6,068 nucleotides of DNA from Planctomycetota bacterium (GTDB taxonomy: Bacteria > Planctomycetota > GCA-002687715 > DRQF01). Position numbers and translations under genes: made by a program. Numbering within the stretch: the stretch's first letter is position 1; the number at the start of each line of letters is the position of its first letter. Location of the stretch: positions 1 through 6,068 of the forward strand of contig WFTN01000282.1 in assembly GCA_015485455.1 (NCBI GenBank). The letters run 5' to 3'. Below, piece by piece: positions 1 through 6,068 of the stretch. Under the pieces are notes generated by a model that saw nothing but the letters and a program-made list of their open reading frames with translations, had not been told where the DNA came from and searched no databases.

Positions 1-2
1 CT

Positions 3-221
3 AAGAAAGTTCCGCGGCTCATCTACCAAATCGAAGGATCAACCGTGGCCTTTCGTTTCGAAGATGTGGTCGAAGATTTTACCATGCCGGTGAAAATAAA
101 AGTGAATGACGAGCTCATTCTTCTGAAGGTCTCTGACAAGATGCAGAAGTATCGGGCCAACAGCCCAATTGAGAAATTCGATATCGACCGAAATCTCTAC
201 ATTCTCTCTCAGGAAGAATGA
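3..221 (+). CDS. C-terminal tail of a probable M1-family metallopeptidase (5' end outside window)
   Basis: This frame is open from the window edge and ends at TGA 219-221, giving the last 72 residues of a protein. The alternating pattern (VPRLIYQIEG, then VAFRFEDVVEDFTMPVKIKV, then EKFDIDRNLYIL) resembles the C-terminal beta-sandwich end of M1-family (gluzincin) aminopeptidase-like proteins. In that family a segment of the form 'P-x-L-x-Y ... F-x-M-P-V-x-V' is followed by a final strand with 'F-x-x-D-x-N-x-x-Y'. The zinc site (HExxH...E) would lie far upstream and is not in the window, so catalytic competence cannot be judged. The other two plus frames hit stops early (positions 2-4 and 91-93), which supports this frame. 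The gene converges on the sigma factor gene with 65 bp between their stop codons. The family assignment is from memory of the pattern and is moderate; that this is a genuine gene end is more certain. Confidence 0.6.
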   Translation, partial: KKVPRLIYQIEGSTVAFRFEDVVEDFTMPVKIKVNDELILLKVSDKMQKYRANSPIEKFDIDRNLYILSQEE

Positions 222-286
222 AGAGTTTTGGACGAGATTGGGTGCGATGCAATCCTTGACAGTTCCAAGGCCATGAATCTGGCGGG

Positions 287-2776
287 CTATTCTTTGACCA
301 GCTTGATCTGAAGGGGCCCATGAATGAGTTCGGCCTCGGTAAGCTCTCGTGGGAGGTAACCGTTTCTCTTGATGATGACACCGGTGCCTTTCGAGCTTCG
401 CTGTCGCACGAGATGGAGGTGGCATTCGTCGGATCTCAGGATGTTTCGTCCTTGGCTATGGCGGCCTGTTTCTTCTACTTGAAATTGCTTCAGCATCTCC
501 CCGGCCCCATCTGTGACCGTCAGGTCCGTGATTTTGTAGCGATTAGCATCGAATGAGAGGGTGAGCGCCCGGGTTTCTTGTGCTGCTAAAGCAATATCCG
601 TCAATTGGGCCAGGACTTGTCCGTGGGCATCCAATCCCTCAACAGTGAATGATGCGTTGGGAGTGAAGTTGGGTAGAGTGACTTGTTTCCCCGGGCGGTA
701 CTTGAGGGTGATTTGGGTGCCTTCGTCGGTGAACGTTGCATCCAGGTAGAGACTTCTCAGTCCATAGAGCCGACCGATAAGCTGCTTATGATAGTCCTTG
801 GGAAGGAGATCATGATCGCCTCTGATTCGGATCTGGCTCATCTTCAGGCCGCCTGAAAAGTCAGCGCTTATCCTCAACGCGTTGGTTTTTTCTAAGGTGA
901 TTCTCTGGGGTTCACTGCCTAAGTTGTGCACCGGAACGCGTTTGGCCTGATAACCTTTCGCGCCGACAAAGACTTCCGAAACGGATGGGTCTAAAGTGGC
1001 CACAAAGCCCTTGCCATTTTGCCGTTTGCTCCGAAGGACGTGGGTGCCCACCGCGATCTTCGGATTGATGATGGGTTCATCGTTTGCCCCAAAAACTTGA
1101 TACGGCCAGGCGACGAGGGCTGGCACGGGGATGTCCCCCAAGTGAATTGTGTCGCGGAAATACCCTTGGCGAGGAAGCGCGATCGTTGTGCCGCCGCGGA
1201 GCAGGAATACTTGTGCCTCCTTGAAATGGGCATACTCAACGCTCAAGACGAATTCTCCTTTTGAATTCGTTATTGCTGTTGGCTGTTCCCGGAGCAGACC
1301 ATCTTCATTGAATGTCTTGAGAGAAAGCAACTGGCCAGCAATGGGGGCACCGTTTTTGCTAGCAATCACCTTGCCGGTGAACTGAGACAAGGCCACCACT
1401 TTGAGTTTGCTTTTAGTCGTGAGCTCTCTCACTTTTCTCCGTCGTCGAAATTTTGCCGTGCCATCATCAAATCCGAATCCTGGCGCTAAAATAAACTGCC
1501 CCCTGGAGTTTGCTGGCAGTCCTTGAAAGCGAAAGGTCCCGTCTGGGGCCACATGGCAGAAAAGGCGCCTTTCTTCCCGTCTTTTGTTCCAGAGTTTGGC
1601 CTTGACGAGTTTCGGAAGCTTGGGATTGAGACTCGCTCTTTGAAGATAGAACAGTTTCAAAGATCTGAAGTTGACATCGCCTTCGATGGCGACGACGCCG
1701 GATAGTTCTTTGCCCTCCTCAAAAACGATTTCATTTCCTTGTTCTAAATCAATAGTCCCCACTTTCACTGGCCACTCTGGGGTGAGGATGGCGTAGGAAT
1801 ATTGGGTGCGCTCGTGACTAATCCCTTCGGGCCTAAGATAGCCGTCTATCTTGGTGGATCCATAGCCCAAGATGTTGTCGTCTTCATAGAGCACAACCCG
1901 CGCGTTGAAGAGAGGTGTTCGGTTAGGGTTGAGGACGCGGATCTGTGGTCCATGATGGGCCGTGGCTTTGATCTCTTTTGTTCTGTCTTCAAGAGGTCGG
2001 TTGTTGACTGGCTGTTGACCAGAATTGGGTCGGGGGTCTTGAACCGCACTGGATTCATGGGAGCTGAGTGAGCTGAGTTCTTGCTCGTCGCCTGATTCGG
2101 AAGCGTAGATGAAGAGGGCGACGGAAGCCGCTAAGAGGATCGATATGGCCGTAGCGACGTTGTTTTGCAGAGAGGTCAGAAGCGATTTGAACCCTGCTTG
2201 AGCCTTGGCGAGAATCGCTGGAGCGCCGACCAGGTTGGCGTCATGGAGAGCCATGGGTAAGAGGAGCAGGGCCCATGATCGCCGATCGCCGTTCATTTTC
2301 ATGTCGAGTTGTTTGCGAAGCATCTCCAGGGCACGGGTCAATTGACTGCGGACCGTAGCCCCGGGGATTCGACGATTCTCAGCGATTTCTCTTGGGGTCT
2401 GCCCCATGAAATAGCGGGCAACGACGAGGCTTCGGTGGGGTTCCTTCAACTCTTCGATGGCGGCCATGAGGAAGGATTGGGCCTCCAGGGACTCAGCCAC
2501 ATCCTGGGGTGTCTCTGTGACTTCCCTTTCATCTTCCTGGTCGAGCCGCTGGTCGACGTGGGTGCTTCGGAGACGGTCCAGATTCCTGTGTTTGAGGACT
2601 TTGCCGAGCCATGCCCGCTCATTCCCTGGCCTGGGTGGGTTCTTAACTGCTGCCAACCAAACGTCTTGAACCAGATCGTCTGCCTTGCCATCGTCGCGAA
2701 CCAAGCTGTAGGCCAACCGCCGCAGGAAAGCACTCTGCTGCAATAGATCTTCGATTTGCACACGTTGTTCTGTCAT
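287..2776 (-). CDS. Membrane-tethered ECF-type sigma-70 factor with large extracytoplasmic beta-rich C-terminal extension
   Basis: An 829-residue protein, far longer than the roughly 160-200 residues of an ordinary ECF sigma factor. Residues 16-71 match sigma region 2 (AFLRRLAYSLVRD, then ADDLVQDVWLAA, then AWLGKVLKHRNLDRLRS), which binds core RNA polymerase and the -10 element. Residues 101-158 match sigma region 4 with a helix-turn-helix (SLVVARYFMGQTPREIAE, then PGATVRSQLTRALEMLRKQL) for the -35 element. Residues 168-190 are hydrophobic (SWALLLLPMAL), and 205-226 form a clear transmembrane helix (ATAISILLAASVALFIYA). Basic residues before the helix and an acidic SESGDEQE stretch after it fit an N-in topology. 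Residues 227-270 are a Ser/Gln/Asn/Pro-rich linker. From about 276 to the end there are several beta-strand modules that look like carboxypeptidase-regulatory/Ig-like folds (about 278-315, 465-515, 558-616 and 747-829). The ATG at 2774-2776 is well placed for region 2, but its ribosome site is weak (GAAG only). Inferred role: transcription control coupled to an envelope-facing sensor. No anti-sigma gene is seen next to it. The sigma domains are secure; the C-terminal fold is inferred. Confidence 0.9.
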   Translation of the reverse strand: MTEQRVQIEDLLQQSAFLRRLAYSLVRDDGKADDLVQDVWLAAVKNPPRPGNERAWLGKVLKHRNLDRLRSTHVDQRLDQEDEREVTETPQDVAESLEAQSFLMAAIEELKEPHRSLVVARYFMGQTPREIAENRRIPGATVRSQLTRALEMLRKQLDMKMNGDRRSWALLLLPMALHDANLVGAPAILAKAQAGFKSLLTSLQNNVATAISILLAASVALFIYASESGDEQELSSLSSHESSAVQDPRPNSGQQPVNNRPLEDRTKEIKATAHHGPQIRVLNPNRTPLFNARVVLYEDDNILGYGSTKIDGYLRPEGISHERTQYSYAILTPEWPVKVGTIDLEQGNEIVFEEGKELSGVVAIEGDVNFRSLKLFYLQRASLNPKLPKLVKAKLWNKRREERRLFCHVAPDGTFRFQGLPANSRGQFILAPGFGFDDGTAKFRRRRKVRELTTKSKLKVVALSQFTGKVIASKNGAPIAGQLLSLKTFNEDGLLREQPTAITNSKGEFVLSVEYAHFKEAQVFLLRGGTTIALPRQGYFRDTIHLGDIPVPALVAWPYQVFGANDEPIINPKIAVGTHVLRSKRQNGKGFVATLDPSVSEVFVGAKGYQAKRVPVHNLGSEPQRITLEKTNALRISADFSGGLKMSQIRIRGDHDLLPKDYHKQLIGRLYGLRSLYLDATFTDEGTQITLKYRPGKQVTLPNFTPNASFTVEGLDAHGQVLAQLTDIALAAQETRALTLSFDANRYKITDLTVTDGAGEMLKQFQVEETGRHSQGRNILRSDECHLHLVRQRSSKGTGVIIKRNGYLPRELTEAELIHGPLQIKLVKE
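2099..2164 (-). other. Transmembrane helix of the sigma factor
   Basis: Codons 205-226 of the sigma factor encode NNVATAISILLAASVALFIYAS, of which roughly residues 207-225 are an unbroken apolar run long enough to cross a bilayer. It is preceded by two lysines (residues 191 and 197) and followed at once by acidic residues (E227, D230, E231, E233), which by the positive-inside rule puts the sigma domains in the cytoplasm and residues after about 226 outside. The helix is direct observation; the topology is inference. Confidence 0.8.
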
Positions 2777-2956
2777 GGTTCTGCTTCATAGTATCAAGTA
2801 TGTTCGCCACTGTCTTTATCGTTGGGCATGGTCCATCGCTGCCAGGTTTCTGGTTTTTTGATGGCGAAAATGCCCTTCTCGGATAGTTTTCCATAGGCTT
2901 GCACGTATCATGGGTCTTGTCGTTTTGTGGCTCGCTTGCCAATTGAAGGAGAATTC
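2777..2956. promoter_or_regulatory. Divergent intergenic region between the sigma factor and the hyu operon
   Basis: This 180-bp gap separates the two divergent start codons and must hold the promoters for both transcripts unless these lie inside the genes. On the plus strand a weak sigma-70-like pair is visible: TTGATG at 2858-2863 and GATAGT at 2882-2887 with an 18-base spacer, each matching four of six consensus positions. On the minus strand an AT-rich GATACTAT lies just upstream of the sigma start, but no convincing -35 accompanies it. No strong inverted repeat or riboswitch-like structure is evident. Planctomycete-type promoters are poorly conserved, so these boxes are only candidates. 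Confidence 0.4.
2946..2951 (+). promoter_or_regulatory. Shine-Dalgarno site that sets the start of the anchored protein
   Basis: AAGGAG lies five bases before ATG 2957-2959. The same frame extends upstream to a GTG at 2927, but that start lacks a comparable site and would put ten polar residues before the hydrophobic anchor. The ATG at 2957 is therefore preferred; a second in-frame ATG at 2966 is less well spaced. Confidence 0.75.
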
Positions 2957-3442
2957 ATGACTTTCATGCCTCGGAGAACGCTTCTGAGTTTGGTCATGTT
3001 GTTCCTCTTGGCGGTCAATCTGGGGCTTATGTCGATTTTCTACTTTCTGCAGCCCGAGCCAATTGCTGAAGATATTGTCTGCGCTCAAGAGTTCATGCGT
3101 GCCATAGAAGGTGGCAATAATGTTTTCGAGGATGTGGACAAATCTGGCTACGAGATGGCCTATGATCTCCTTCTGCCAGATTGCCGCGAGGAAAATGAGT
3201 TCTCTTCGTTCTTTCATTTCTTTGATGAGCAAGTTCGCAACTTAGGGTTTGTGCAGTCATGGCATCGGCTGAAACGAGAGCGAGGTCATTTCAACAATCG
3301 TCTTCTTCGCTTTCGCGTCGAGTATGGCGGCCTCGATTCATCTTCTTCCTTTGTCGTCTACGAGTTGGCCTTAGCCAAGGGGCCCCAAGGTTTTGGCATT
3401 TCAGGTTATGAGCAGGTTGCGATTGAAAAAGAGGACGGTTGA
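2957..3442 (+). CDS. Small membrane-anchored protein of unknown function, possible NTF2/cystatin-like domain
   Basis: A 161-residue protein counted from the ATG with a good AAGGAG site. Residues 5-7 are basic-flanked (PRR) and are followed by one hydrophobic helix, about 8-31 (TLLSLVMLFLLAVNLGLMSIFYFL), which reads as an uncleaved N-terminal anchor or a signal peptide without a clear cleavage site or lipobox. The rest (about 32-161) should lie outside the cytoplasm. It has the layout of a small alpha+beta domain: a helix with AQEFMRAIEGG, then YEMAYDLLLPDCR, a Phe-rich segment FSSFFHFFDEQVRNLGF, then strands around LLRFRVEYGG, SSFVVYELALA and GFGISGYEQVAIE. This order (helices, an 'A-Y-D-L-L' turn, then a curved sheet) resembles NTF2/cystatin-like domains, but I do not recognise a named family. 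Two cysteines (42 and 76) are present. Its stop abuts the hyuA start with no gap, implying translational coupling and a link to the hydantoinase/oxoprolinase enzyme; the nature of that link is unknown. Confidence 0.8.
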   Translation: MTFMPRRTLLSLVMLFLLAVNLGLMSIFYFLQPEPIAEDIVCAQEFMRAIEGGNNVFEDVDKSGYEMAYDLLLPDCREENEFSSFFHFFDEQVRNLGFVQSWHRLKRERGHFNNRLLRFRVEYGGLDSSSSFVVYELALAKGPQGFGISGYEQVAIEKEDG

Positions 3443-5470
3443 ATGGGCCATCGTTTTCAGCCGGATCTGGGTGTTGATGTCGGTGGGACATTCACCGATT
3501 TCATCACTCGTGACGGCAAGAGCTTCAAGCTTCTTTCTCATTCGAAGAAACCCGGGGCTGTCTTGGTGGAGGGCGCAGAGCACCTTTTTTCCGGGGAAGA
3601 CTTGGGGGCATCTCGATTGCAAATTGCCCATGGTACCACTGCGGCCACCAATGCGATTCTGACCAACGACTTGGCCCCAACCGCTTTCTTGGTGACCGAA
3701 GGATTTCGCGACATCTTAGCGCTGGGCCGACAAAGTCGGCCCAAACTCTATGACCTGGAGCCTAAGCCACTCTTTGGAGGCCCGGATCGGGGTCATGTTA
3801 TTGAAGTGCCGGAGAGGGTGGACGTGTCCGGGCAGGTCTTGCAGGAAATCGATTGTTCAGAAGTCATCGAGAAAGCTCTGGTCTTGTCCAAGTCGGGGGT
3901 TCAGAGTTTTGCTGTCTGCTTGCTCCACAGCTACAAGAATCCCCAACACGAACGAGTCTTGGGTGAAGCCTTGAGGCAACTTGGACTGCAAGTGACGTGT
4001 TCTTCAGAGCTCGTCCCGGAGTTCCGCGAATTCGAGCGCTTTGCCACGGCATTTACCAATGCTGGTCTGGTGCCTCTGATGCGCGGGTATGTGGCAGACC
4101 TCAAAGAACATGGGGCCAAGTTAGGGAAAACTTGGGGGCGAGAAGAGGACCCGCAGTTTTACTTGATGCAAAGTGACGGGGGGGTGATGAGCCTCGATCT
4201 CGCCCAGGAAGAACCGGTGCGCCTTGTCTTGTCAGGGCCAGCCGGGGGTGTGGTCGGTGCATGGCATGGGGCGGCCACCAAGGAACGCCAACGCCTGATT
4301 ACCTTTGATATGGGCGGCACCTCCACGGATGTGGCTTTGTTGGATGGTGGGGAGCCTGTGGTTGGCCAAGCCGAGATTGCTGGGCGACCGCTCTTAGTCC
4401 CGGTTCTTGACATTCATACCGTGGGGGCTGGGGGCGGCTCTATTGCCCGCCGTGATCTAGGAGGCGCTTTGCTTGTGGGACCGAGTAGTGCTGGCTCATC
4501 GCCTGGACCAGCCTGCTATGGCTTGGGGGGACCAGCGACCGTCACAGATGCTCATGTGTTCTTGGGGCGAATTCCCAAGGGGCACTTCTTAGGTGGGAGT
4601 TTTGATGTAGACCATGAAGCCGCAGCTAAGCAGATAGAGGCCTTAGGGGCGGAGCTGGGGTTGTCGCCCATAACTTGTGCCCTTGGTATTTTGGAGGTGG
4701 CTGAGTCAACCATGGAGAGGGCTCTTCGCCGTATCTCTCTAGAGCGTGGATTCGATCCCCGGTTGTTCTCTCTTGTTTGTTTCGGCGGCGCTGGCGCTCT
4801 ACACGGCGCGTCTTTGGCCAGGAAGTTGGATCTCGCCGAAGTTGTCGTGCCACGAGACCCTGGCCTACTTTCAGCCAAAGGGATGTTGTGGGCCCGACAA
4901 AAACGAGAGTATTCGGTGTCCCTTGTGGGGGTTGAAGCCAGTGAGATTCTCAGCCCAAGCTCATCGTTCTTCTCCGATCTGCGTCAGCGGGCCCAGTCTG
5001 ACATGACGGCCAGTGGCGGGGATTTAGGGGAGGCTCAAGTTCTGAGTCTTTGCGACTTACGTTACGCAGGCCAAAGTTTCTCAATGACTATAGAAGTTGT
5101 TGAGGGCGAGTCATTGAATGAAAAGTTTCATCAAGCTCATCGACGCCAGTATGGTTTTGATCTTGAGGACACCGACACGGGCATTGAAGTCACCAACATT
5201 CGGTTGCGGGTTTTGGGCCAAGAGTTGTTGGCAGAGGCGGAGCCCTCAGAGACTATGGAAGGGCCAGCGCTGCCTATCGAATACGCCGCGGTGATATTTG
5301 GGGATTCTGCGGAAGACGTTCCCATATATCAAAGGGCATCCATTGGCGTCGGCCAGGGCATATCTGGCCCAGCTTTGATCGTCGAATACTCCTCCACGGT
5401 GGTGGTGCCGCCTGATTTCGAGTTGGCTGTGGAACAGGGAGGCAACCTTGTCTTGCGGTGCAAAGAATGA
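3443..5470 (+). CDS. hyuA: Hydantoinase/oxoprolinase family A subunit (HyuA-type, ATP-binding)
   Basis: A complete 675-residue protein, the usual length for HyuA-type subunits. It belongs to the ATP-dependent hydantoinase/5-oxoprolinase/acetone carboxylase family, in which this subunit binds ATP and phosphorylates the substrate. Visible landmarks in order are VDVGGTFTDF at 11-20 (first phosphate-binding loop), HGTTAATNAIL at 63-73, YLMQSDGGVM at 240-249, LSGPAGGVVGA at 263-273, FDMGGTSTDVALLDGG at 288-303 (second phosphate loop), HTVGAGGGSIA at 325-335, SSPGPACYG at 352-360, VTDAHVFLGRI at 367-377, CFGGAGALHG at 446-455, and a C-terminal domain with RYAGQSFSM at 540-548 and EYSSTVVVPP at 648-657. 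The actin-like ATPase signature is intact, with nothing missing. AGAGGA at 3430-3435, inside the preceding gene, can serve as ribosome site. The start directly follows the stop of the anchored protein gene, and the end overlaps hyuB by four bases (ATGA). Substrate (5-oxoproline, hydantoin or another cyclic amide) cannot be decided; carboxylase activity is less likely without a visible third subunit. Confidence 0.95.
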   Translation: MGHRFQPDLGVDVGGTFTDFITRDGKSFKLLSHSKKPGAVLVEGAEHLFSGEDLGASRLQIAHGTTAATNAILTNDLAPTAFLVTEGFRDILALGRQSRPKLYDLEPKPLFGGPDRGHVIEVPERVDVSGQVLQEIDCSEVIEKALVLSKSGVQSFAVCLLHSYKNPQHERVLGEALRQLGLQVTCSSELVPEFREFERFATAFTNAGLVPLMRGYVADLKEHGAKLGKTWGREEDPQFYLMQSDGGVMSLDLAQEEPVRLVLSGPAGGVVGAWHGAATKERQRLITFDMGGTSTDVALLDGGEPVVGQAEIAGRPLLVPVLDIHTVGAGGGSIARRDLGGALLVGPSSAGSSPGPACYGLGGPATVTDAHVFLGRIPKGHFLGGSFDVDHEAAAKQIEALGAELGLSPITCALGILEVAESTMERALRRISLERGFDPRLFSLVCFGGAGALHGASLARKLDLAEVVVPRDPGLLSAKGMLWARQKREYSVSLVGVEASEILSPSSSFFSDLRQRAQSDMTASGGDLGEAQVLSLCDLRYAGQSFSMTIEVVEGESLNEKFHQAHRRQYGFDLEDTDTGIEVTNIRLRVLGQELLAEAEPSETMEGPALPIEYAAVIFGDSAEDVPIYQRASIGVGQGISGPALIVEYSSTVVVPPDFELAVEQGGNLVLRCKE

Positions 5471-6068
5471 ACCCTATTGACATTGAAGTCTTTCGTCATC
5501 GCTTTCAATCCATCGCCGAAGAAATGGGGGTAGTCCTGTGTCAAGCAGCCTTCTCTGCCAACATCAAAGAGCGCCTCGATTTTTCCTGTGCCATCACTGA
5601 CGGTGACGGAGCCATGGTTGCACAGGCCGCTCACATCCCTGTGCACCTGGGCTCCTGTCATTTGACTGCCAGGCATATTTTAGGGCAGGTTGATTTGAAG
5701 CCCGGAGATGTCGTTTGCTTAAACGATCCCTATCGCGGCGGGACCCACCTGCCAGATGTCACCTTCTTTATGCCGGTCTTTCTTGACGGTGATGAAGCAG
5801 CAAGTTTTGGCGTCATCAGCCGGGCACATCATGCGGATATCGGTGGTGGAGTACCGGGATCCATGGGGGATTTCGATGAGATATTCAAAGAGGGGTTGAT
5901 TATCCCTCCTGTCAAAATCGTTCGGGAAGGGATCCTGAATCTGGATATCCTTGACTTGATTTTGGCGAATGTGCGCACGCCTCGAGAACGACACGGCGAC
6001 CTCATGGCTCAATTGGCCAGTGTTCGCCGAGGAAGCAACCGGCTGAAAGAAACCGCGGAGCGCTATGG
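5467..6068 (+). CDS. hyuB: Hydantoinase/oxoprolinase family B subunit (HyuB-type), N-terminal part
   Basis: An open frame from ATG 5467-5469 runs off the window after 200 complete codons; family members are usually somewhat over 500 residues, so well over half is missing. The start MNPIDIEVFRHRFQSIAEEM is the typical opening of HyuB proteins. Further landmarks are NIKERLDFSCAI at 32-43, QAAHIPVHLGS at 53-63, LNDPYRGGTHLPDVT at 85-99, SRAHHADIGG at 118-127, PGSM at 130-133, EGLIIPPVKI at 142-151 and LILANVRTPRER at 164-175. In related acetone-carboxylase-type enzymes the equivalent subunit carries a metal site of His and Asp residues; H94, D97 and H121/H122 are plausible counterparts here (inference). 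The start overlaps the hyuA stop as ATGA with no good ribosome site of its own, so translation is probably coupled. Partner of HyuA in an ATP-dependent amidohydrolase. Confidence 0.95.
   Translation, partial: MNPIDIEVFRHRFQSIAEEMGVVLCQAAFSANIKERLDFSCAITDGDGAMVAQAAHIPVHLGSCHLTARHILGQVDLKPGDVVCLNDPYRGGTHLPDVTFFMPVFLDGDEAASFGVISRAHHADIGGGVPGSMGDFDEIFKEGLIIPPVKIVREGILNLDILDLILANVRTPRERHGDLMAQLASVRRGSNRLKETAERY

Noticed and set aside
236..270. Two small hairpins between the convergent stop codons (GATTG 236-240 with CAATC 250-254; CCTTG 254-258 with CAAGG 266-270).
   Set aside because: Each stem is only 5 bp, they share a base so cannot both form fully, and neither is followed by a T-run on either strand. 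Not enough to call an intrinsic terminator.
39..425. Minus-strand open frame of 128 codons overlapping both the M1-like tail and the end of the sigma gene.
   Set aside because: It overlaps two better supported genes, its protein has no recognisable domain, and it looks like an antisense shadow.
2309..2746. Plus-strand open frame of 145 codons opposite the sigma2/sigma4 coding region.
   Set aside because: It lies entirely antisense to the strongly conserved sigma domains and its protein resembles no family; coding constraint on the other strand explains it.
2927..2956. GTG start at 2927 for the anchored protein, adding ten residues.
   Set aside because: The AAGGAG site at 2946-2951 would lie inside the gene and is correctly spaced for ATG 2957, which also puts the membrane helix at the extreme N-terminus.
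2816..3232. Minus-strand open frame of 138 codons covering the divergent intergenic region and the start of the anchored protein gene.
   Set aside because: Opposes a gene with a good ribosome site and a coherent membrane helix; composition is low in hydrophobic core residues and no domain is visible.
3443..6068. Acetone or acetophenone carboxylase as the identity of the HyuA/HyuB pair.
   Set aside because: The same subunit family is involved, but those enzymes need additional subunits not visible here, and the motifs fit the general hydantoinase/oxoprolinase group. Kept at family level.

Overview
The window looks like bacterial chromosome from a Planctomycetota-like (PVC-group) organism. The strongest hint is a sigma factor of the extracytoplasmic-function (ECF) type that carries a membrane segment and a very long C-terminal extension of beta-sandwich character, a layout I associate mainly with planctomycetes. 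This placement is inference. There is no rRNA, tRNA, mobile element or CRISPR array to fix the taxonomy, and base composition looks roughly balanced throughout.

Layout. (1) Positions 3-221, plus strand: the last 72 codons of a gene cut by the window edge, resembling the C-terminal tail of M1-family metallopeptidases. (2) Positions 287-2776, minus strand: an 829-residue membrane-tethered sigma factor, convergent with gene 1 across a 65-bp gap. (3) Positions 2777-2956: a 180-bp divergent intergenic region that should hold promoters for both directions. (4) Positions 2957-3442, plus strand: a 161-residue protein with one N-terminal membrane anchor and a small alpha+beta domain. (5) Positions 3443-5470: hyuA-type hydantoinase/oxoprolinase A subunit, complete. 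(6) Positions 5467-6068 and beyond: hyuB-type B subunit, N-terminal 200 residues only.

Genes 4, 5 and 6 form a tight operon. Gene 4 stops on the base before the hyuA start codon, and hyuA and hyuB share an ATGA overlap. HyuA and HyuB should assemble into an ATP-dependent enzyme that opens or activates a cyclic amide such as 5-oxoproline or a hydantoin; the substrate cannot be read from sequence. The anchored small protein is the unexplained member of the operon. The sigma factor diverges from the operon and could regulate it, itself, or neither.

The most unusual object is the sigma factor: sigma2 and sigma4 domains on the cytoplasmic side, one clear transmembrane helix, a Ser/Gln/Asn-rich linker, then about 550 residues of predicted extracytoplasmic beta-rich modules. 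I see no clear evidence of a wholly new system. The tethered sigma factor and the anchored protein welded to the hyu operon are the two points most worth follow-up.
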